A stretch of 64,000 bases of DNA from Bacillota bacterium (GTDB lineage Bacteria; Bacillota; Clostridia; Lachnospirales; Bianqueaceae), in contig JAFRZE010000068.1 in NCBI GenBank assembly GCA_017442735.1, forward strand, positions 48,035 to 112,034. Reading direction: 5' to 3'. A program made the translations under genes and the position numbers. Below are positions 1 to 8,478 of the stretch, piece after piece. A model generated the notes under the pieces. That model was not told where the DNA came from. It saw only the letters and a program-made list of their open reading frames with translations, and ran no database searches. Each line of letters opens with the position of its first letter. Position 1 is the stretch's first letter.

Positions 1-1440
1 GTGCTGTTTCTGCATCCAGAAACCGCCCTCCTCAAGAAACTCGTTTCCATCGTAGGAACGCCAGGGCATGTAGGTCTTTTCGATCTCATGCCAGACGGCA
101 CGCCGCTCTTTCGCGCTCATCGTGGGATTCTGGAAAACCTTTTCCTGGAACTCGTCAACGCTCACGAGATACGGCACGTTGGAAAGGCCGCCAGCCAGAT
201 GGGCGTAGCGGTATTTGTCCGCGTCTTCCCCGAAGAACAGCTCCATCCAGGGGTAGGTCCAGTATTCCATAGCCATGGAGTGGATCTCCGCCACCTCCGC
301 GCCGGAATGGCACTGCTCCATGAGCGGCAGCGTGCGATAGGCAGTAAAGCCCTGGAACGCGTGGCCCGCTTCGTGGGTCAGGACGTCCACGTCGGCGCTG
401 GTGCCGTTGAAATTCGAGAAAATGAAGGGCATTTTGATACTCGGGAGCGACGTGCAATAACCACCGCCCTGCTTGCCCGGCTTGGTCTCGAGATCAAACA
501 TCTCATCCTCGACCATCCGGTCGAAAAAGCGGCCGGTCTCGGGCGACAGTTCGCGGTACATCTTCTGTGCCGCCGCGACCAGTTCCTCTCGTGTCCCGCG
601 GGGAACAGCATTACCTTCCGGATAGGCCAGGAACTCATCGTAATACTGCAGCTTGTCAATACCCAGGTTTTTCCGCTGCTGTTCGAAGATCTTCGCCGCG
701 ATCGGCGTGATCTCGTCCCTCACCTGTTTACGGAATGCCTGCGCGTCCTTTAAATCATAGTCGAACCGGCCTCTCTCCAGGTAGGCCATCTCGACATAAT
801 CCTTGAACCCGAGCTTTTTCGCGCTGTCACAGCGGACCACGATCATCTCGTCGTAGATCCGGTCCAGCTCCGGCGCGATCTTTTCGTACAGGCCCGCCCA
901 GGCTTCGAAGGCCGCTTTGCGGACCGCGCGATCCGTGCTTTCCATGTATTTCAGAAGCCCGTAGAAGTTGCATTCTTCCCCATGGAACCGGACGCTGGCG
1001 CCGGCGGTCACTTTCGCGTACTGCGTCCTGAGCTCCGATTCCTTCACGCGGTTCGGGATGATCTCCTCACTCTGCAGACGCTGCTGCGCTTTCAGCCGGT
1101 TGACGCCGGTCGGTCCGAATTCCGCGACAAAATCATCGAGATATGGCGATTCGAGCAGCGCTTTGCCCGCCTCTTTCTCCAGTAGGCCGAGTTTCGGCAT
1201 CTCGCTGTGCAGGTATTTCATCTCCGCTTCATAGAACTCGTCCCGGGTATCGATGGTGTTGCGAATGCTCGCAATGCTCATCTGCGTCCTGAGCTCTGCA
1301 CGCGGCTTTTCGCGCGCGATATAGGCTTCCCGCAGTTCTTCGTAGCTTTTCGCGTTTCTCAGTTTTTCGGTAAATGCTTTGACCTCTTTCGCCGCAGCCG
1401 CCATGTCCGGCCTGGTATAGGGCATATCCTTGAACTTCAT
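1..1440 (-). CDS. M3 family oligoendopeptidase, 3' end cut off by window edge
   Basis: Zinc metallopeptidase of the M3 (thimet/PepF-like) family, predicted to cleave short peptides in the cytoplasm. The reverse-strand frame is open from an ATG at 1440 to base 1 and encodes MKFKDMPYTRPDM at its start. The zinc-binding HEAGH motif lies in LTHEAGHAFQGF, preceded by the family's GGGYCTSLPSIKMPFIFSNFNGT stretch; the downstream glutamate region AEIHSMAMEY is also visible. The start is supported by an AGGAGGA site a few bases upstream. About 480 residues are present and the C-terminus is missing. It is a paralogue of the complete M3 gene at 11870, which shares the opening MKFKDMPY, so a duplication is likely. 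The family is clear; the peptide substrates are not known. Confidence 0.93.
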   Translation of the reverse strand, partial: MKFKDMPYTRPDMAAAAKEVKAFTEKLRNAKSYEELREAYIAREKPRAELRTQMSIASIRNTIDTRDEFYEAEMKYLHSEMPKLGLLEKEAGKALLESPYLDDFVAEFGPTGVNRLKAQQRLQSEEIIPNRVKESELRTQYAKVTAGASVRFHGEECNFYGLLKYMESTDRAVRKAAFEAWAGLYEKIAPELDRIYDEMIVVRCDSAKKLGFKDYVEMAYLERGRFDYDLKDAQAFRKQVRDEITPIAAKIFEQQRKNLGIDKLQYYDEFLAYPEGNAVPRGTREELVAAAQKMYRELSPETGRFFDRMVEDEMFDLETKPGKQGGGYCTSLPSIKMPFIFSNFNGTSADVDVLTHEAGHAFQGFTAYRTLPLMEQCHSGAEVAEIHSMAMEYWTYPWMELFFGEDADKYRYAHLAGGLSNVPYLVSVDEFQEKVFQNPTMSAKERRAVWHEIEKTYMPWRSYDGNEFLEEGGFWMQKQH

Positions 1441-1465
1441 GTGATTCGTCCTCCTATCTTGTTTG

Positions 1466-1578
1466 GGAACCGCGCAGCGGTTCAGACAGGGGCTCAGGAT
1501 TGCAGCCACTGAATGCCCCTGTTTCACTCCTGTTTTTATGCATGCTATGATTATAGCTGATGCAAATTCATGTTGCAA
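1466..1578 (-). promoter_or_regulatory. Promoter and hairpin-rich leader of the first M3 peptidase gene
   Basis: Read on the reverse strand, TTGCAA (1573-1578) and TATAAT (1550-1555) are 17 bases apart, a good vegetative promoter. The leader between it and the ATG at 1440 contains two inverted repeats: CAGGGGC/GCCCCTG (1487-1493 with 1515-1521, with an inner TCAG/CTGA pair) and GAACCGC/GCGGTTC (1467-1473 with 1477-1483). Neither is followed by a T-run, so they are not obvious terminators. They could stabilise or regulate the mRNA; that is inference. Confidence 0.55.
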
Positions 1579-1644
1579 GCCTCTGGTAATTTCCCGGCGT
1601 TCCTTGTATAATGATTGTCATCAAATCAACAGGACGAGGAAAAA

Positions 1645-2367
1645 ATGATCGGACTTGGCACACTCATCAATACCGGCGCGATTATCGTCGGTGGCCTTCT
1701 GGGCATGCTGATCGGAAGAGCCTTGAAGGAAAAAATACAGGACGGACTCATCAAAGCCTGCGGCGTCGCGACGATGTTCATTTCCATCGCCGGCGCACTG
1801 GAAGGTATGCTCGAACTGACAGACGGTCAGCTGGTCAGCGGAAAAGGTCTGATGATCGTGCTCTGCCTGACGATCGGTACACTCATCGGTGAACTGATCG
1901 ATCTGGAAGACGGCTTCGAGCGCTTTGGTGAATGGCTCAAGAAAAAGACCGGAAATGCCAAAGACGCCCGTTTCGTAGATGCTTTTGTCACCACTTCCCT
2001 GACGGTCTGTATCGGCGCCATGGCAATTGTCGGCTCGATCCAGGATGGCCTCCTGGGCGATTATTCCACCCTAGCCATCAAGGCTGTACTGGACTTCATC
2101 ATATTGATCGTGCTTGCCTCTTCCCTGGGAAAAGGCAGTATCTTCTCCGCGATCCCGGTTTTCGTGATCCAGGGCGGCATGACGCTTCTTGCCAGGTTCA
2201 TTTCTCCGATATTCTCGGACAGCGCAATCTCGAATATCTCGATGATCGGTTCCATTCTGATCTTCTGTGTAGGTATCAATCTCGTCTGGGGAAAGAAAGT
2301 TCGTGTCGCGAACATGCTGCCCGCGCTTGTTTTGGCTGTTGTTTTCGCTTTTCTGCCCTGGTTCTAA
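1645..2367 (+). CDS. DUF554 family integral membrane protein
   Basis: Multi-spanning membrane protein of the DUF554 (YdfK/YqgA-like) family. The 240-residue product begins MIGLGTLINTGAIIVGGLLG, typical of the family, and has several hydrophobic helices separated by GxxxG-rich stretches such as GAMAIVGSIQDGL. The molecular role of the family is not established; a transport or channel-like role has been guessed from its topology. The ATG at 1645 is chosen because AGGACGAGGA lies just upstream; an in-frame start 30 bases earlier would add a polar nonamer foreign to the family. It is followed 17 bases later by a CorA-like gene, so the two are probably co-transcribed. Confidence 0.88.
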   Translation: MIGLGTLINTGAIIVGGLLGMLIGRALKEKIQDGLIKACGVATMFISIAGALEGMLELTDGQLVSGKGLMIVLCLTIGTLIGELIDLEDGFERFGEWLKKKTGNAKDARFVDAFVTTSLTVCIGAMAIVGSIQDGLLGDYSTLAIKAVLDFIILIVLASSLGKGSIFSAIPVFVIQGGMTLLARFISPIFSDSAISNISMIGSILIFCVGINLVWGKKVRVANMLPALVLAVVFAFLPWF

Positions 2368-2384
2368 ATACAAGGAGGAGTTAT

Positions 2385-3302
2385 ATGCGCTTTTTTCTGA
2401 TCAAAGATACACTGATCCCCTGCGAGAAGGAGGATATCTCCACTCGGACGGCGCCCTATGTCGCGGTTTTGACATTTGAAGAATGGAAGGTGAGCAGCGC
2501 GCTTTTCGACATGGTCATTGATCTGGAGATCCAGACCACCGACCAGCGTGAAACAAAAGCGGTCGTAAACTATGACTCCCTGACCGGCTGTTTCTCGATC
2601 CCGGATCGTGAAAAGATCAGCGCCCGGCACTTCTTTTCCTTCGCGCTGGATGAAAAAGGGATCGTGCTGATCGACGACACGGGCTACGCGCTGATGCAGA
2701 TCGAAGCCATTCAGCGTTCAAAAAAATGGCGGATGCCTTCGCTGGAGCGATTCCTTTATGATTTCCTCGAGATGATTATCGGAAAGGATCTGGCGCTGCT
2801 GGAAAAGATGGAACACCAGCTGAATCATACCGAAGAAGAGATCCTTCGCTCAAAGGGCGAAGATTTCCCCACCGAACTCAACCAGATCCGCGGCGATCTG
2901 ATCGACCTGCGCGTCCACTATGAGCAGCTGATCGACTTCGGTCAGGAACTGGAAGAGAACGAAAACGGTTTCTTCCAGGCTGAAAATCTGCGCTTCTTCC
3001 GGCTGTTCACCGAACGGGTCATCCGCCTGCAGGATACCGTTTCCTCTCTTAGAGACTATGTCGTGCAGCTGCGGGATCTGGTGCAGTCCGAACTGGATGT
3101 TCATCAGAACAAGATCATGACGCTGCTGACCGTGGTAACATCGATCTTCCTGCCGCTGACGCTCATCGCGGGATGGTATGGCATGAACTTCCGCTATATG
3201 CCGGAGCTGAACTGGAAAGCCTCCTATCCGGTGGTGATCCTTATATCGATCCTGATCGTGGTCGTGTGCCTGGTCTGGTTCAAAAAGAAAAAGTGGTTAT
3301 AG
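2385..3302 (+). CDS. CorA-like magnesium transport protein
   Basis: Predicted inner-membrane divalent cation channel of the CorA/MIT family, likely importing Mg2+. The 305-residue product has a large soluble N-terminal region with long charged helices (about residues 110-235), then two C-terminal membrane helices (about 245-300). The family signature GMN is present in WYGMNFRYMPE at the end of the first helix. The C-terminus is a short basic tail (FKKKKWL), as in the family. AAGGAGGAG precedes the ATG. It follows the DUF554 gene closely and is followed by a GC-rich hairpin. The N-terminal part is more divergent than classical E. coli CorA, so metal specificity is inferred. Confidence 0.9.
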   Translation: MRFFLIKDTLIPCEKEDISTRTAPYVAVLTFEEWKVSSALFDMVIDLEIQTTDQRETKAVVNYDSLTGCFSIPDREKISARHFFSFALDEKGIVLIDDTGYALMQIEAIQRSKKWRMPSLERFLYDFLEMIIGKDLALLEKMEHQLNHTEEEILRSKGEDFPTELNQIRGDLIDLRVHYEQLIDFGQELEENENGFFQAENLRFFRLFTERVIRLQDTVSSLRDYVVQLRDLVQSELDVHQNKIMTLLTVVTSIFLPLTLIAGWYGMNFRYMPELNWKASYPVVILISILIVVVCLVWFKKKKWL

Positions 3303-3304
3303 AA

Positions 3305-3323
3305 AGCGCTGCTTCGCAGCGCT
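3305..3323 (+). terminator. GC-rich hairpin after corA-like gene
   Basis: AGCGCTGC and GCAGCGCT form a perfect 8-bp stem with a TTC loop three bases after the stop codon. A second small hairpin (GGCC..GGCC) follows. There is no T-run, so this is a weak terminator or an mRNA 3'-end stabiliser. Confidence 0.4.
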
Positions 3324-3373
3324 GCGAGACGGCCTTTGGCCGCTCGAACGGCACGGCGTTTTCACCGGCCTGC

Positions 3374-3401
3374 TTGACAAAACGGCCGATTCGTTTATAA
3401 T
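3374..3401 (+). promoter_or_regulatory. Promoter of the TPP riboswitch-thiT unit
   Basis: TTGACA (3374-3379) and TATAAT (3396-3401) are both perfect consensus with a 16-base spacer. Transcription would begin just before the riboswitch. Confidence 0.8.
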
Positions 3402-3427
3402 TTATATCGCACAGAATTCTGGGCAAA

Positions 3428-3528
3428 AACAGGGGTGCCTTCGGGCTGAGATGCCACGCTCCCGGTCAGTTTGACCGGTCACGGCAAACCCTCGAACCTG
3501 ATATGGATCATACCAGCGTAGGGAGTTT
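3428..3528 (+). ncRNA. TPP riboswitch (THI element)
   Basis: The conserved thiamine-pyrophosphate aptamer blocks are present in order: GGGGTGC, GGCTGAGAT, the variable P3 arm with CCGGTCA/TGACCGG, ACCCTCGAACCTGAT, and ATACCAGCGTAGGGA. Outside these, TTCTG and CAGAA can close the outer stem. It sits between a strong promoter and an intrinsic terminator ahead of a ThiT-family gene, so TPP binding should lower expression of thiamine uptake. The terminator 30 bases downstream indicates control at transcription termination. Confidence 0.95.
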
Positions 3529-3556
3529 TTTCAGAATCATATATACTGATCAAACG

Positions 3557-3596
3557 GTTTTCGCATGGGGGATCCTGTGCGAAAACTTTTTTATTT
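3557..3596 (+). terminator. Riboswitch-controlled intrinsic terminator
   Basis: GTTTTCGCA (3557-3565) pairs perfectly with TGCGAAAAC (3578-3586) around a 12-base loop and is followed by TTTTTTATTT. It lies between the TPP aptamer and thiT, the expected position for an expression platform. Confidence 0.85.
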
Positions 3597-3640
3597 GAGC
3601 CGGCCTCATTTGCGCGCGGGCCGGCGGAAAAGGAGAATCT

Positions 3641-4468
3641 ATGTCTTCCAAAAATGTTTCCATGACACAGCGGCTGGTCCTTTCCGCGATGCTGATCGCG
3701 ATCGCCGCCGTCCTGTCCATCATCAAAGTCATCGACCTGCCCTACGGCGGTTCAGTCACACCGGCCTCCATGCTGCCACTGGTCATCATCGCCTACCGCT
3801 TCGGTACGCCCTGGGGCCTGCTCTGTGGTTTTGTCTATGGCATCATCCAGCTTTTCCTGGGCATGGACAACTTCTCGTATGTGACCGGCGCCGCGTCCGT
3901 GATCGCGCTGGCGATCTTCGACTATCTGCTGGCCTTCACGGGTCTGGGCTTCGGCGGCATCTTCCGTAAGAAAGATTCCTCTTCCCAGCCGGCCGCCTTT
4001 GTTTCCGGCATCCTGCTCGTCAGCCTGATCCGCTATCTCTGTCATGTGATCAGCGGCGCGACCGTCTGGGCAGGCCTTTCCGTCCCGACAGCCGACGCGC
4101 TGCGCTATTCGGTCATCTATAACGCGACCTACATGCTGCCAGAACTGCTCGTCCTGCTGATCATCGGGTTCTATCTGTCGAAGACCTTCGACTTCGGTTC
4201 CGCTCAGCTGAAGCTGGCCGCGAGAGACGAGTCCGATTCTGCCGGTCGTCCACTGGCGATCGCCGCGGGCCTGCTGCTCGCCGGCGCCGGTGTGTTCGAT
4301 GTAGCCGCGATCTTCAGCAAACTTCAGAACGCGGAGACCGGCGAGTTCGATATCACCGGCTTCTCTCAGGCGCCATGGCTTTGGATCGCGATCATCAGCG
4401 TGATCGCCATCGTCGTAGCCGTCGCCCTGCTAATCCTGAGAAAGAAAGTCATAAAGAAAGCTGCATAA
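3641..4468 (+). CDS. thiT: Energy-coupled thiamine transporter, ThiT family, with extended C-terminus
   Basis: Membrane S-component of an ECF transporter that binds thiamine and works with a shared EcfAA'T module encoded elsewhere. The first roughly 190 residues match the family: six hydrophobic segments, with YGGSVTPASMLPLVIIAYRFG and the SGATVWAG region that shapes the thiamine pocket. The upstream TPP riboswitch strongly supports the substrate. AAAGGAGA precedes the ATG. The product is 275 residues, longer than the roughly 190 usual for ThiT: a polar linker (about 188-205) and two additional hydrophobic segments (about 207-230 and 250-270) follow. The extra part is not something I recognise and could be a lineage-specific membrane anchor. 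A terminator hairpin follows. Confidence 0.92.
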   Translation: MSSKNVSMTQRLVLSAMLIAIAAVLSIIKVIDLPYGGSVTPASMLPLVIIAYRFGTPWGLLCGFVYGIIQLFLGMDNFSYVTGAASVIALAIFDYLLAFTGLGFGGIFRKKDSSSQPAAFVSGILLVSLIRYLCHVISGATVWAGLSVPTADALRYSVIYNATYMLPELLVLLIIGFYLSKTFDFGSAQLKLAARDESDSAGRPLAIAAGLLLAGAGVFDVAAIFSKLQNAETGEFDITGFSQAPWLWIAIISVIAIVVAVALLILRKKVIKKAA

Positions 4469-4472
4469 CAAG

Positions 4473-4506
4473 AAGGAGTCATAGCGAAAATGCTATGGCT
4501 CCTTTT
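4473..4506 (+). terminator. Terminator after thiT
   Basis: AAGGAGTCATAGC and GCTATGGCTCCTT form a 13-bp stem with one G-U pair and a 6-base loop, followed by TTTT. It lies between two converging genes (thiT and the YhfC-like gene). Confidence 0.8.
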
Positions 4507-4540
4507 CCAAGTGGGTTGTTATTTTTCATATATACATTTT

Positions 4541-5341
4541 TTAGTCCATCTGAATCCGGTGTTCTTTCTTCCAGACAAGTTTCGCGAGCAGCACCATCGC
4601 TACTGCCAGCAGGCAGATGATACCTTCGATCGCAAGGGTAGGCACGTCCAGCCCGGCCGCCACAACGCTGATCCCATCGACCAGCAGGTGGCAAAGGATC
4701 GCCAGGAAGTAGAGCCCGATCTTCCGGTTCTTCACGCCGAACCATACGAGGACCGAAAGGCTGAGCTGCAGGACGATCGCGAACAGCCGCTCGAGCATTC
4801 CTACCAGGAATACCCAGGAAGATGTTTCTGCCAGCTGCGTGAAAACCGCTTCGACCTGGCCAAGGTATTCTTCCGGCAGGCCGGTCGTCAGAAGCGCCGC
4901 GTTACCGGTATTGATCATGACCGAGTAGATCAGGTTGTTGACCATCGTCATGCCCAGCAGCACCATGCATTCGATCCCGCCGTGGCCGGCGCCGTACATC
5001 AGCGCGTTGGCATCGTTCGGCAGGTATTTTTTCAGGAGCGTTTTCATAGCGATCAGCCGTCCGGTCTCTTCGAAGAGCCCGGCCATCAGGCCGCCGTACA
5101 GGGCGTACAGCCAGATGTTGGCCTGGATCGCCTTGCCAAAGGACGTGAGGAACACCACCTGATGGATCAGCCTTTCCACGATCAGCGCGAAGACCAGCAT
5201 GACTGCCATACCGATAAAGAACGGCGGGAAATTCGCTTTCTTCTTCACCCGCAGCCAGATCATCAGCGCGATCGGGACCAGAAAGGCCAGACAGAGAGAT
5301 ATGGCCATAAATACGATCGACAGGGCAGGAACTTTACTCAT
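4541..5341 (-). CDS. YhfC-family glutamic-type intramembrane protease
   Basis: Predicted integral membrane protease of the YhfC family (CAAX/PrsW-like superfamily). The 266-residue product has about seven hydrophobic helices. Candidate active-site elements are EETGR in LMAGLFEETGRLIAMK (about residues 90-105), GAGHGGIEC (about 118-126) and CHLLVDG near the C-terminus, the acidic and histidine residues expected in this fold. Its start overlaps the end of the upstream MerR-family gene by eight bases, so the two are translationally linked and the protease is probably expressed with its regulator. Substrate unknown. Confidence 0.85.
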   Translation of the reverse strand: MSKVPALSIVFMAISLCLAFLVPIALMIWLRVKKKANFPPFFIGMAVMLVFALIVERLIHQVVFLTSFGKAIQANIWLYALYGGLMAGLFEETGRLIAMKTLLKKYLPNDANALMYGAGHGGIECMVLLGMTMVNNLIYSVMINTGNAALLTTGLPEEYLGQVEAVFTQLAETSSWVFLVGMLERLFAIVLQLSLSVLVWFGVKNRKIGLYFLAILCHLLVDGISVVAAGLDVPTLAIEGIICLLAVAMVLLAKLVWKKEHRIQMD

Positions 5342-6086
5342 TTTCTACCTCCAGCGCAGTCTCAATGCAGAAACTCTTCTTCCCGCAGTGCGGGCAGGTC
5401 AGTTTCCTGGTCTTCATCGTGTGCGCCGCCCACAGGATCTCTTTCTTCTTTCCACGGAATACTTCATGGCATTCCGGGCAGATGAACGCGGCATTTTTAC
5501 AGTAGTACCGGAACATGATCACGGTCATCATCGCGACGATCACCATTCCCGCGGCGAACGGCCACCAGATCTTTGATGCAATCGCGTAGATCAGGGTACC
5601 GTATTCGATCATTCCCATGATAACGGCTGTTATGATCATCGTTCTGATCATTTTCTTATGCAGTTCTTTGTTTTTCATTTGACTGGCTATGTCTTGCATC
5701 GTGTTTTCTGTTACGGTTTTGGCGGATCGGATCTCGCTCAGGAACTCTTTTGCCTGCTCAAGCTGCTGCTTCCTTTCGGCCGTTTCCTCTTCCAGGGTAC
5801 GGATCTGTTCCTCCAGGACGGTCTCGATGACTTTCGTCGCGTTTTCTTCCTTTTGGATACGCGCGATATTGTCGATCGACATGCCCAGAGAACGAAGATA
5901 GGTCAGCAGCTGAAGTTTTCTGACGTCCTCCCGGGTATACATCCGGCGGCCGCCTTCCGTAAGCTCACTCGGCTCCAGGATCCCGCGCTGGTCATAATAC
6001 TGAACCGTGCGGACACTGACCGAACACATCTTCGCGATCTCCCCGGTAGAGAACATTTCCATCTCTTTTTCCGCCTTGTCTGACAT
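5334..6086 (-). CDS. MerR-family regulator with membrane helices and zinc-ribbon tail
   Basis: DNA-binding transcriptional regulator. Residues about 10-75 form a MerR winged helix (FSTGEIAKMCSVSVRTVQYYDQRGIL), followed by a dimerising coiled coil (about 80-140). It then departs from simple MerR proteins: two hydrophobic helices (about 155-205) and a C-terminal zinc ribbon with CPECH and CPHCG pairs. This suggests a membrane-tethered regulator that may sense envelope or metal conditions; that role is inference. TAAGGAGG precedes the ATG at 6086; the longer frame upstream has no ribosome site and would run through the promoter. The gene is co-transcribed with the YhfC protease, and its own promoter carries a MerR-type dyad. 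Confidence 0.88.
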   Translation of the reverse strand: MSDKAEKEMEMFSTGEIAKMCSVSVRTVQYYDQRGILEPSELTEGGRRMYTREDVRKLQLLTYLRSLGMSIDNIARIQKEENATKVIETVLEEQIRTLEEETAERKQQLEQAKEFLSEIRSAKTVTENTMQDIASQMKNKELHKKMIRTMIITAVIMGMIEYGTLIYAIASKIWWPFAAGMVIVAMMTVIMFRYYCKNAAFICPECHEVFRGKKKEILWAAHTMKTRKLTCPHCGKKSFCIETALEVENE

Positions 6087-6109
6087 AGCTCTTACCTCCT
6101 TACACGCCC

Positions 6110-6140
6110 AATATAGCGTATGACGCTGCGTCACAAGCAA
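6110..6140 (-). promoter_or_regulatory. MerR-type autoregulated promoter with 19-bp spacer and dyad operator
   Basis: On the reverse strand TTGCTT (6135-6140) and TATATT (6110-6115) are separated by 19 bases, the over-long spacing typical of MerR-activated promoters. The spacer contains the perfect palindrome TGACGC-T-GCGTCA (6121-6133). A further TGACGC half-site lies at about 6144-6149. The arrangement points to direct control by the adjacent MerR-family protein. Confidence 0.82.
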
Positions 6141-6159
6141 TACCTGACGCAAGGGGATT

Positions 6160-7074
6160 TTACAAAAGTTTCCCGATATTTTCCACGATATACGTTGGTT
6201 CGACCTCAGAGGCGGCCACATCCTCCATCGTGGACTCCCCGGACAACACCAGAACCGCGTCCATCCCGTTGTTCACACCGACCGCGATATCCGTATAGAG
6301 CCGGTCCCCCACGACCACCATGTCGCTCCGGTCAAGACCCGTATGCGCTTCGATCATCCGGACGACGTCCTCGTAGGGTTTGCCGAAATAGCGTGGCTTT
6401 TTCCCGGTGGACGCGGTGATGAGCGCGCAGATCGCTCCGGAGTCCGGAACGAAGTCGCCCTCTTCCTTTGTCACCGGACAATTGAAATCCGGATGCGTAC
6501 TGAAGAACTCCGCGCCGCGCCGGATCAGCCGGCAGGCGATATTCAGTTTCTCATAGGTCAGTGTCGTATCAAAGCTGGCTACGACGATGGGACAAAGGGA
6601 CACTTCTTCCTCGGCACAGGGCAGCGGTTTTGCCGCTTTGCTCTTTGACGGGACCGCTTCCGCGGCGGCCGTGCCTGCCGATCCGTAGCCGTTATTTACC
6701 AGCCAGTCATTATACAGGGAAATACCCGCTTCGCGGAATTTCTTTTCCAGATCCGGCGTCCCCACCAGATAGACCATCTTTCCCGGCCGTTCCTTCTTCA
6801 GAAAAGCCAGCATCGTCTCTCCGGACGTCAGGATCTGCGACTCGCTCGCCGGGATCCCCAGGGCGGCCAGGCGCTTCACATAGGTCTCTTTGGAACGGGA
6901 AGCGTTGTTGGTAAAGAAGAGATATTCCGCCCCCGTCTGTTTGATGCGGGAAAGGAAAGGCAGGGTCTCAGGGAAGACGGAACTGCCCAGATAGACCGTC
7001 CCGTCCATATCGAGGATCCAGAGTTTCTTTTGAAATAAAGCCCGGAGCGCGTCCGGGCTTGCGATGTTTTTCAT
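6160..7074 (-). CDS. HAD-IIA family phosphatase (NagD/4-nitrophenylphosphatase-like)
   Basis: Cytoplasmic haloacid dehalogenase-type phosphatase. Motif I is WILDMDGTVYLG (nucleophile Asp), motif II FFTNNAS, and motifs III/IV GKPYEDV and VVVGDRLYTDIAVG. Length (304 residues) fits subclass IIA enzymes with a C2-type cap, residues about 100-210. An unusual low-complexity insert (SAGTAAAEAVPSKSKAAKPL, about 130-150) lies in the cap. It is the last gene of an apparent smpB-sortase-HAD unit, 12 bases after the sortase stop. The physiological substrate cannot be read from sequence. Confidence 0.9.
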   Translation of the reverse strand: MKNIASPDALRALFQKKLWILDMDGTVYLGSSVFPETLPFLSRIKQTGAEYLFFTNNASRSKETYVKRLAALGIPASESQILTSGETMLAFLKKERPGKMVYLVGTPDLEKKFREAGISLYNDWLVNNGYGSAGTAAAEAVPSKSKAAKPLPCAEEEVSLCPIVVASFDTTLTYEKLNIACRLIRRGAEFFSTHPDFNCPVTKEEGDFVPDSGAICALITASTGKKPRYFGKPYEDVVRMIEAHTGLDRSDMVVVGDRLYTDIAVGVNNGMDAVLVLSGESTMEDVAASEVEPTYIVENIGKLL

Positions 7075-7086
7075 AGGTTTTCTCTC

Positions 7087-7983
7087 TTATTCTTGTGACG
7101 ATTCCTGTGAGGATTCCTGCGCCGGTTCCGCCGGCATTTGTACGGGCGTACGGGATCTTTCGATCATTTTAGCGTGTACGAGCAGGCGGCCCTCCGAGGG
7201 ATGAAGAAGGGAATCACAGGTCGATAGCGTGAGGATCTGCTCGTCGGTATCGGCGGATACGACGACATCCGTCTTGATAACCGAGCGGTCATAGCAAGCC
7301 TGAATATACCGGGCGTAGTCATCATCCGTCGCGAAGACGGTCTGCCAGGCATCGACAAAAGTGGTAAGCCGGTAGACCGCGAAGACTTCACAGTCGTACA
7401 TGATATCTTCCTTACCGACCCGCATCAAGAGCGTAAAGTTCTTGTGCTGCTCGTACCAGTCCTGCTCCAGATACTCGCCGATGATCCAGAACATCGACTT
7501 GTCCTTCATCCGGTGTCCGTAGATGATGTAGTTCTGCCGTTTCGCTCCGGGTGTATTCGTGGCGTCCAGGAACGGGATGCCGGCGTAATTGTATTCCCGG
7601 AAGAAGTCGCGGTGCAGGTAATAATCGTTGTCCGCCGCGTGCATGACCGCAAAGTCCACGACAGTATCCGGGATATTGATCCATCCGACCGTATCGGGAT
7701 TCTGCGCGACCAGCGGGCTGAGTGAATAAGCTTCCTGTGTGATCTTATTCTCTTTTGCCTGCGTGGGCGTGACCTCGGAACCCTCCTGGGCCTCCTGCTC
7801 GACCACTGTCTGCTGTCCGTAAAAGACTTCCGACACTTTATTCTGGCTGACTGTATTATGATGATATTTCTGGTACATGACGAACAGTTTATAACCCGAA
7901 AAACCGACGACGCCCAGAAGGACGACGATCAGTCCGGTCAGGATAATATTCGTGACGGACCATTTTTTCTTCTTTTTGACCAT
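7087..7983 (-). CDS. srtB: Class B sortase
   Basis: Membrane-anchored cysteine transpeptidase that attaches surface proteins or assembles structures on the cell wall. One N-terminal membrane helix (about residues 9-32) follows a basic KKKKK start. The catalytic His is in IIYGHRMKDKSMF, the Cys in LTLSTCDS, and the Arg in EGRLLVHAKM, all in the expected order. The 298-residue product ends in a short Ser/Gln/Glu-rich tail (AQESSQESSQE). No sortase substrate is visible in the window. It sits between smpB and a HAD phosphatase in the same orientation with short gaps. Confidence 0.92.
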   Translation of the reverse strand: MVKKKKKWSVTNIILTGLIVVLLGVVGFSGYKLFVMYQKYHHNTVSQNKVSEVFYGQQTVVEQEAQEGSEVTPTQAKENKITQEAYSLSPLVAQNPDTVGWINIPDTVVDFAVMHAADNDYYLHRDFFREYNYAGIPFLDATNTPGAKRQNYIIYGHRMKDKSMFWIIGEYLEQDWYEQHKNFTLLMRVGKEDIMYDCEVFAVYRLTTFVDAWQTVFATDDDYARYIQACYDRSVIKTDVVVSADTDEQILTLSTCDSLLHPSEGRLLVHAKMIERSRTPVQMPAEPAQESSQESSQE

Positions 7984-7994
7984 GTTTTTCCCCG

Positions 7995-8462
7995 TTAGTA
8001 CATTTTGCTGATCTTATAATCCCGCTCGGCCTCGCGGCGCTGATCTTTCTTCGCGATGGTCTCGCGTTTATCGTACAGCTTTTTGCCCTTGGCCAGCGCT
8101 ATCTCGAGCTTCGCGTGATTGCCCCGGAAATACAGCCGGACCGGAACGATCGTATAGCCGTCCGCCTTGACCGCGCCGAGGAGCTTGCGGATCTCGTGCT
8201 TGTGCAGAAGCAGCTTGCGCGTACGAAGCGGATCCTTATTGAAGATATTGCCGTGCTCGTAGGGAGAAATATGCATATTGTAGATATAAGCTTCTCCGTG
8301 TTCGATGGCAACGTAGCTCTCCTTCAGGCTGCACTTGCCGGCGCGAAGGGATTTGACCTCGGTTCCGGAAAGCGAAAGTCCGGCCTCATAGAGCTCCTCC
8401 AGGAAATAATCATGGTGAGCTCTTCGATTCTGTGCTACCGGTTTAACGGTATCTTTTGCCAT
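7995..8462 (-). CDS. smpB: SsrA-binding protein SmpB
   Basis: RNA-binding protein that delivers tmRNA to stalled ribosomes (trans-translation). The 155-residue product carries the family signature: [12 protein letters not shown] near the start, [24 protein letters not shown], and the basic C-terminal tail ending KISKMY. AGGAGAAC precedes the ATG at 8462; the longer frame adds six residues with no ribosome site. In many Firmicutes secG, rnr and smpB are adjacent; here secG lies just upstream but no RNase R gene is present between them, and a terminator-like hairpin separates the two. Confidence 0.96.
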   Translation of the reverse strand: MAKDTVKPVAQNRRAHHDYFLEELYEAGLSLSGTEVKSLRAGKCSLKESYVAIEHGEAYIYNMHISPYEHGNIFNKDPLRTRKLLLHKHEIRKLLGAVKADGYTIVPVRLYFRGNHAKLEIALAKGKKLYDKRETIAKKDQRREAERDYKISKMY

Positions 8463-8478
8463 AGTTAGTTCTCCTAAC

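Noticed and set aside
1..753. Forward-strand frame at the window start
   Set aside because: The reverse strand gives a continuous M3 peptidase with HEAGH motif.
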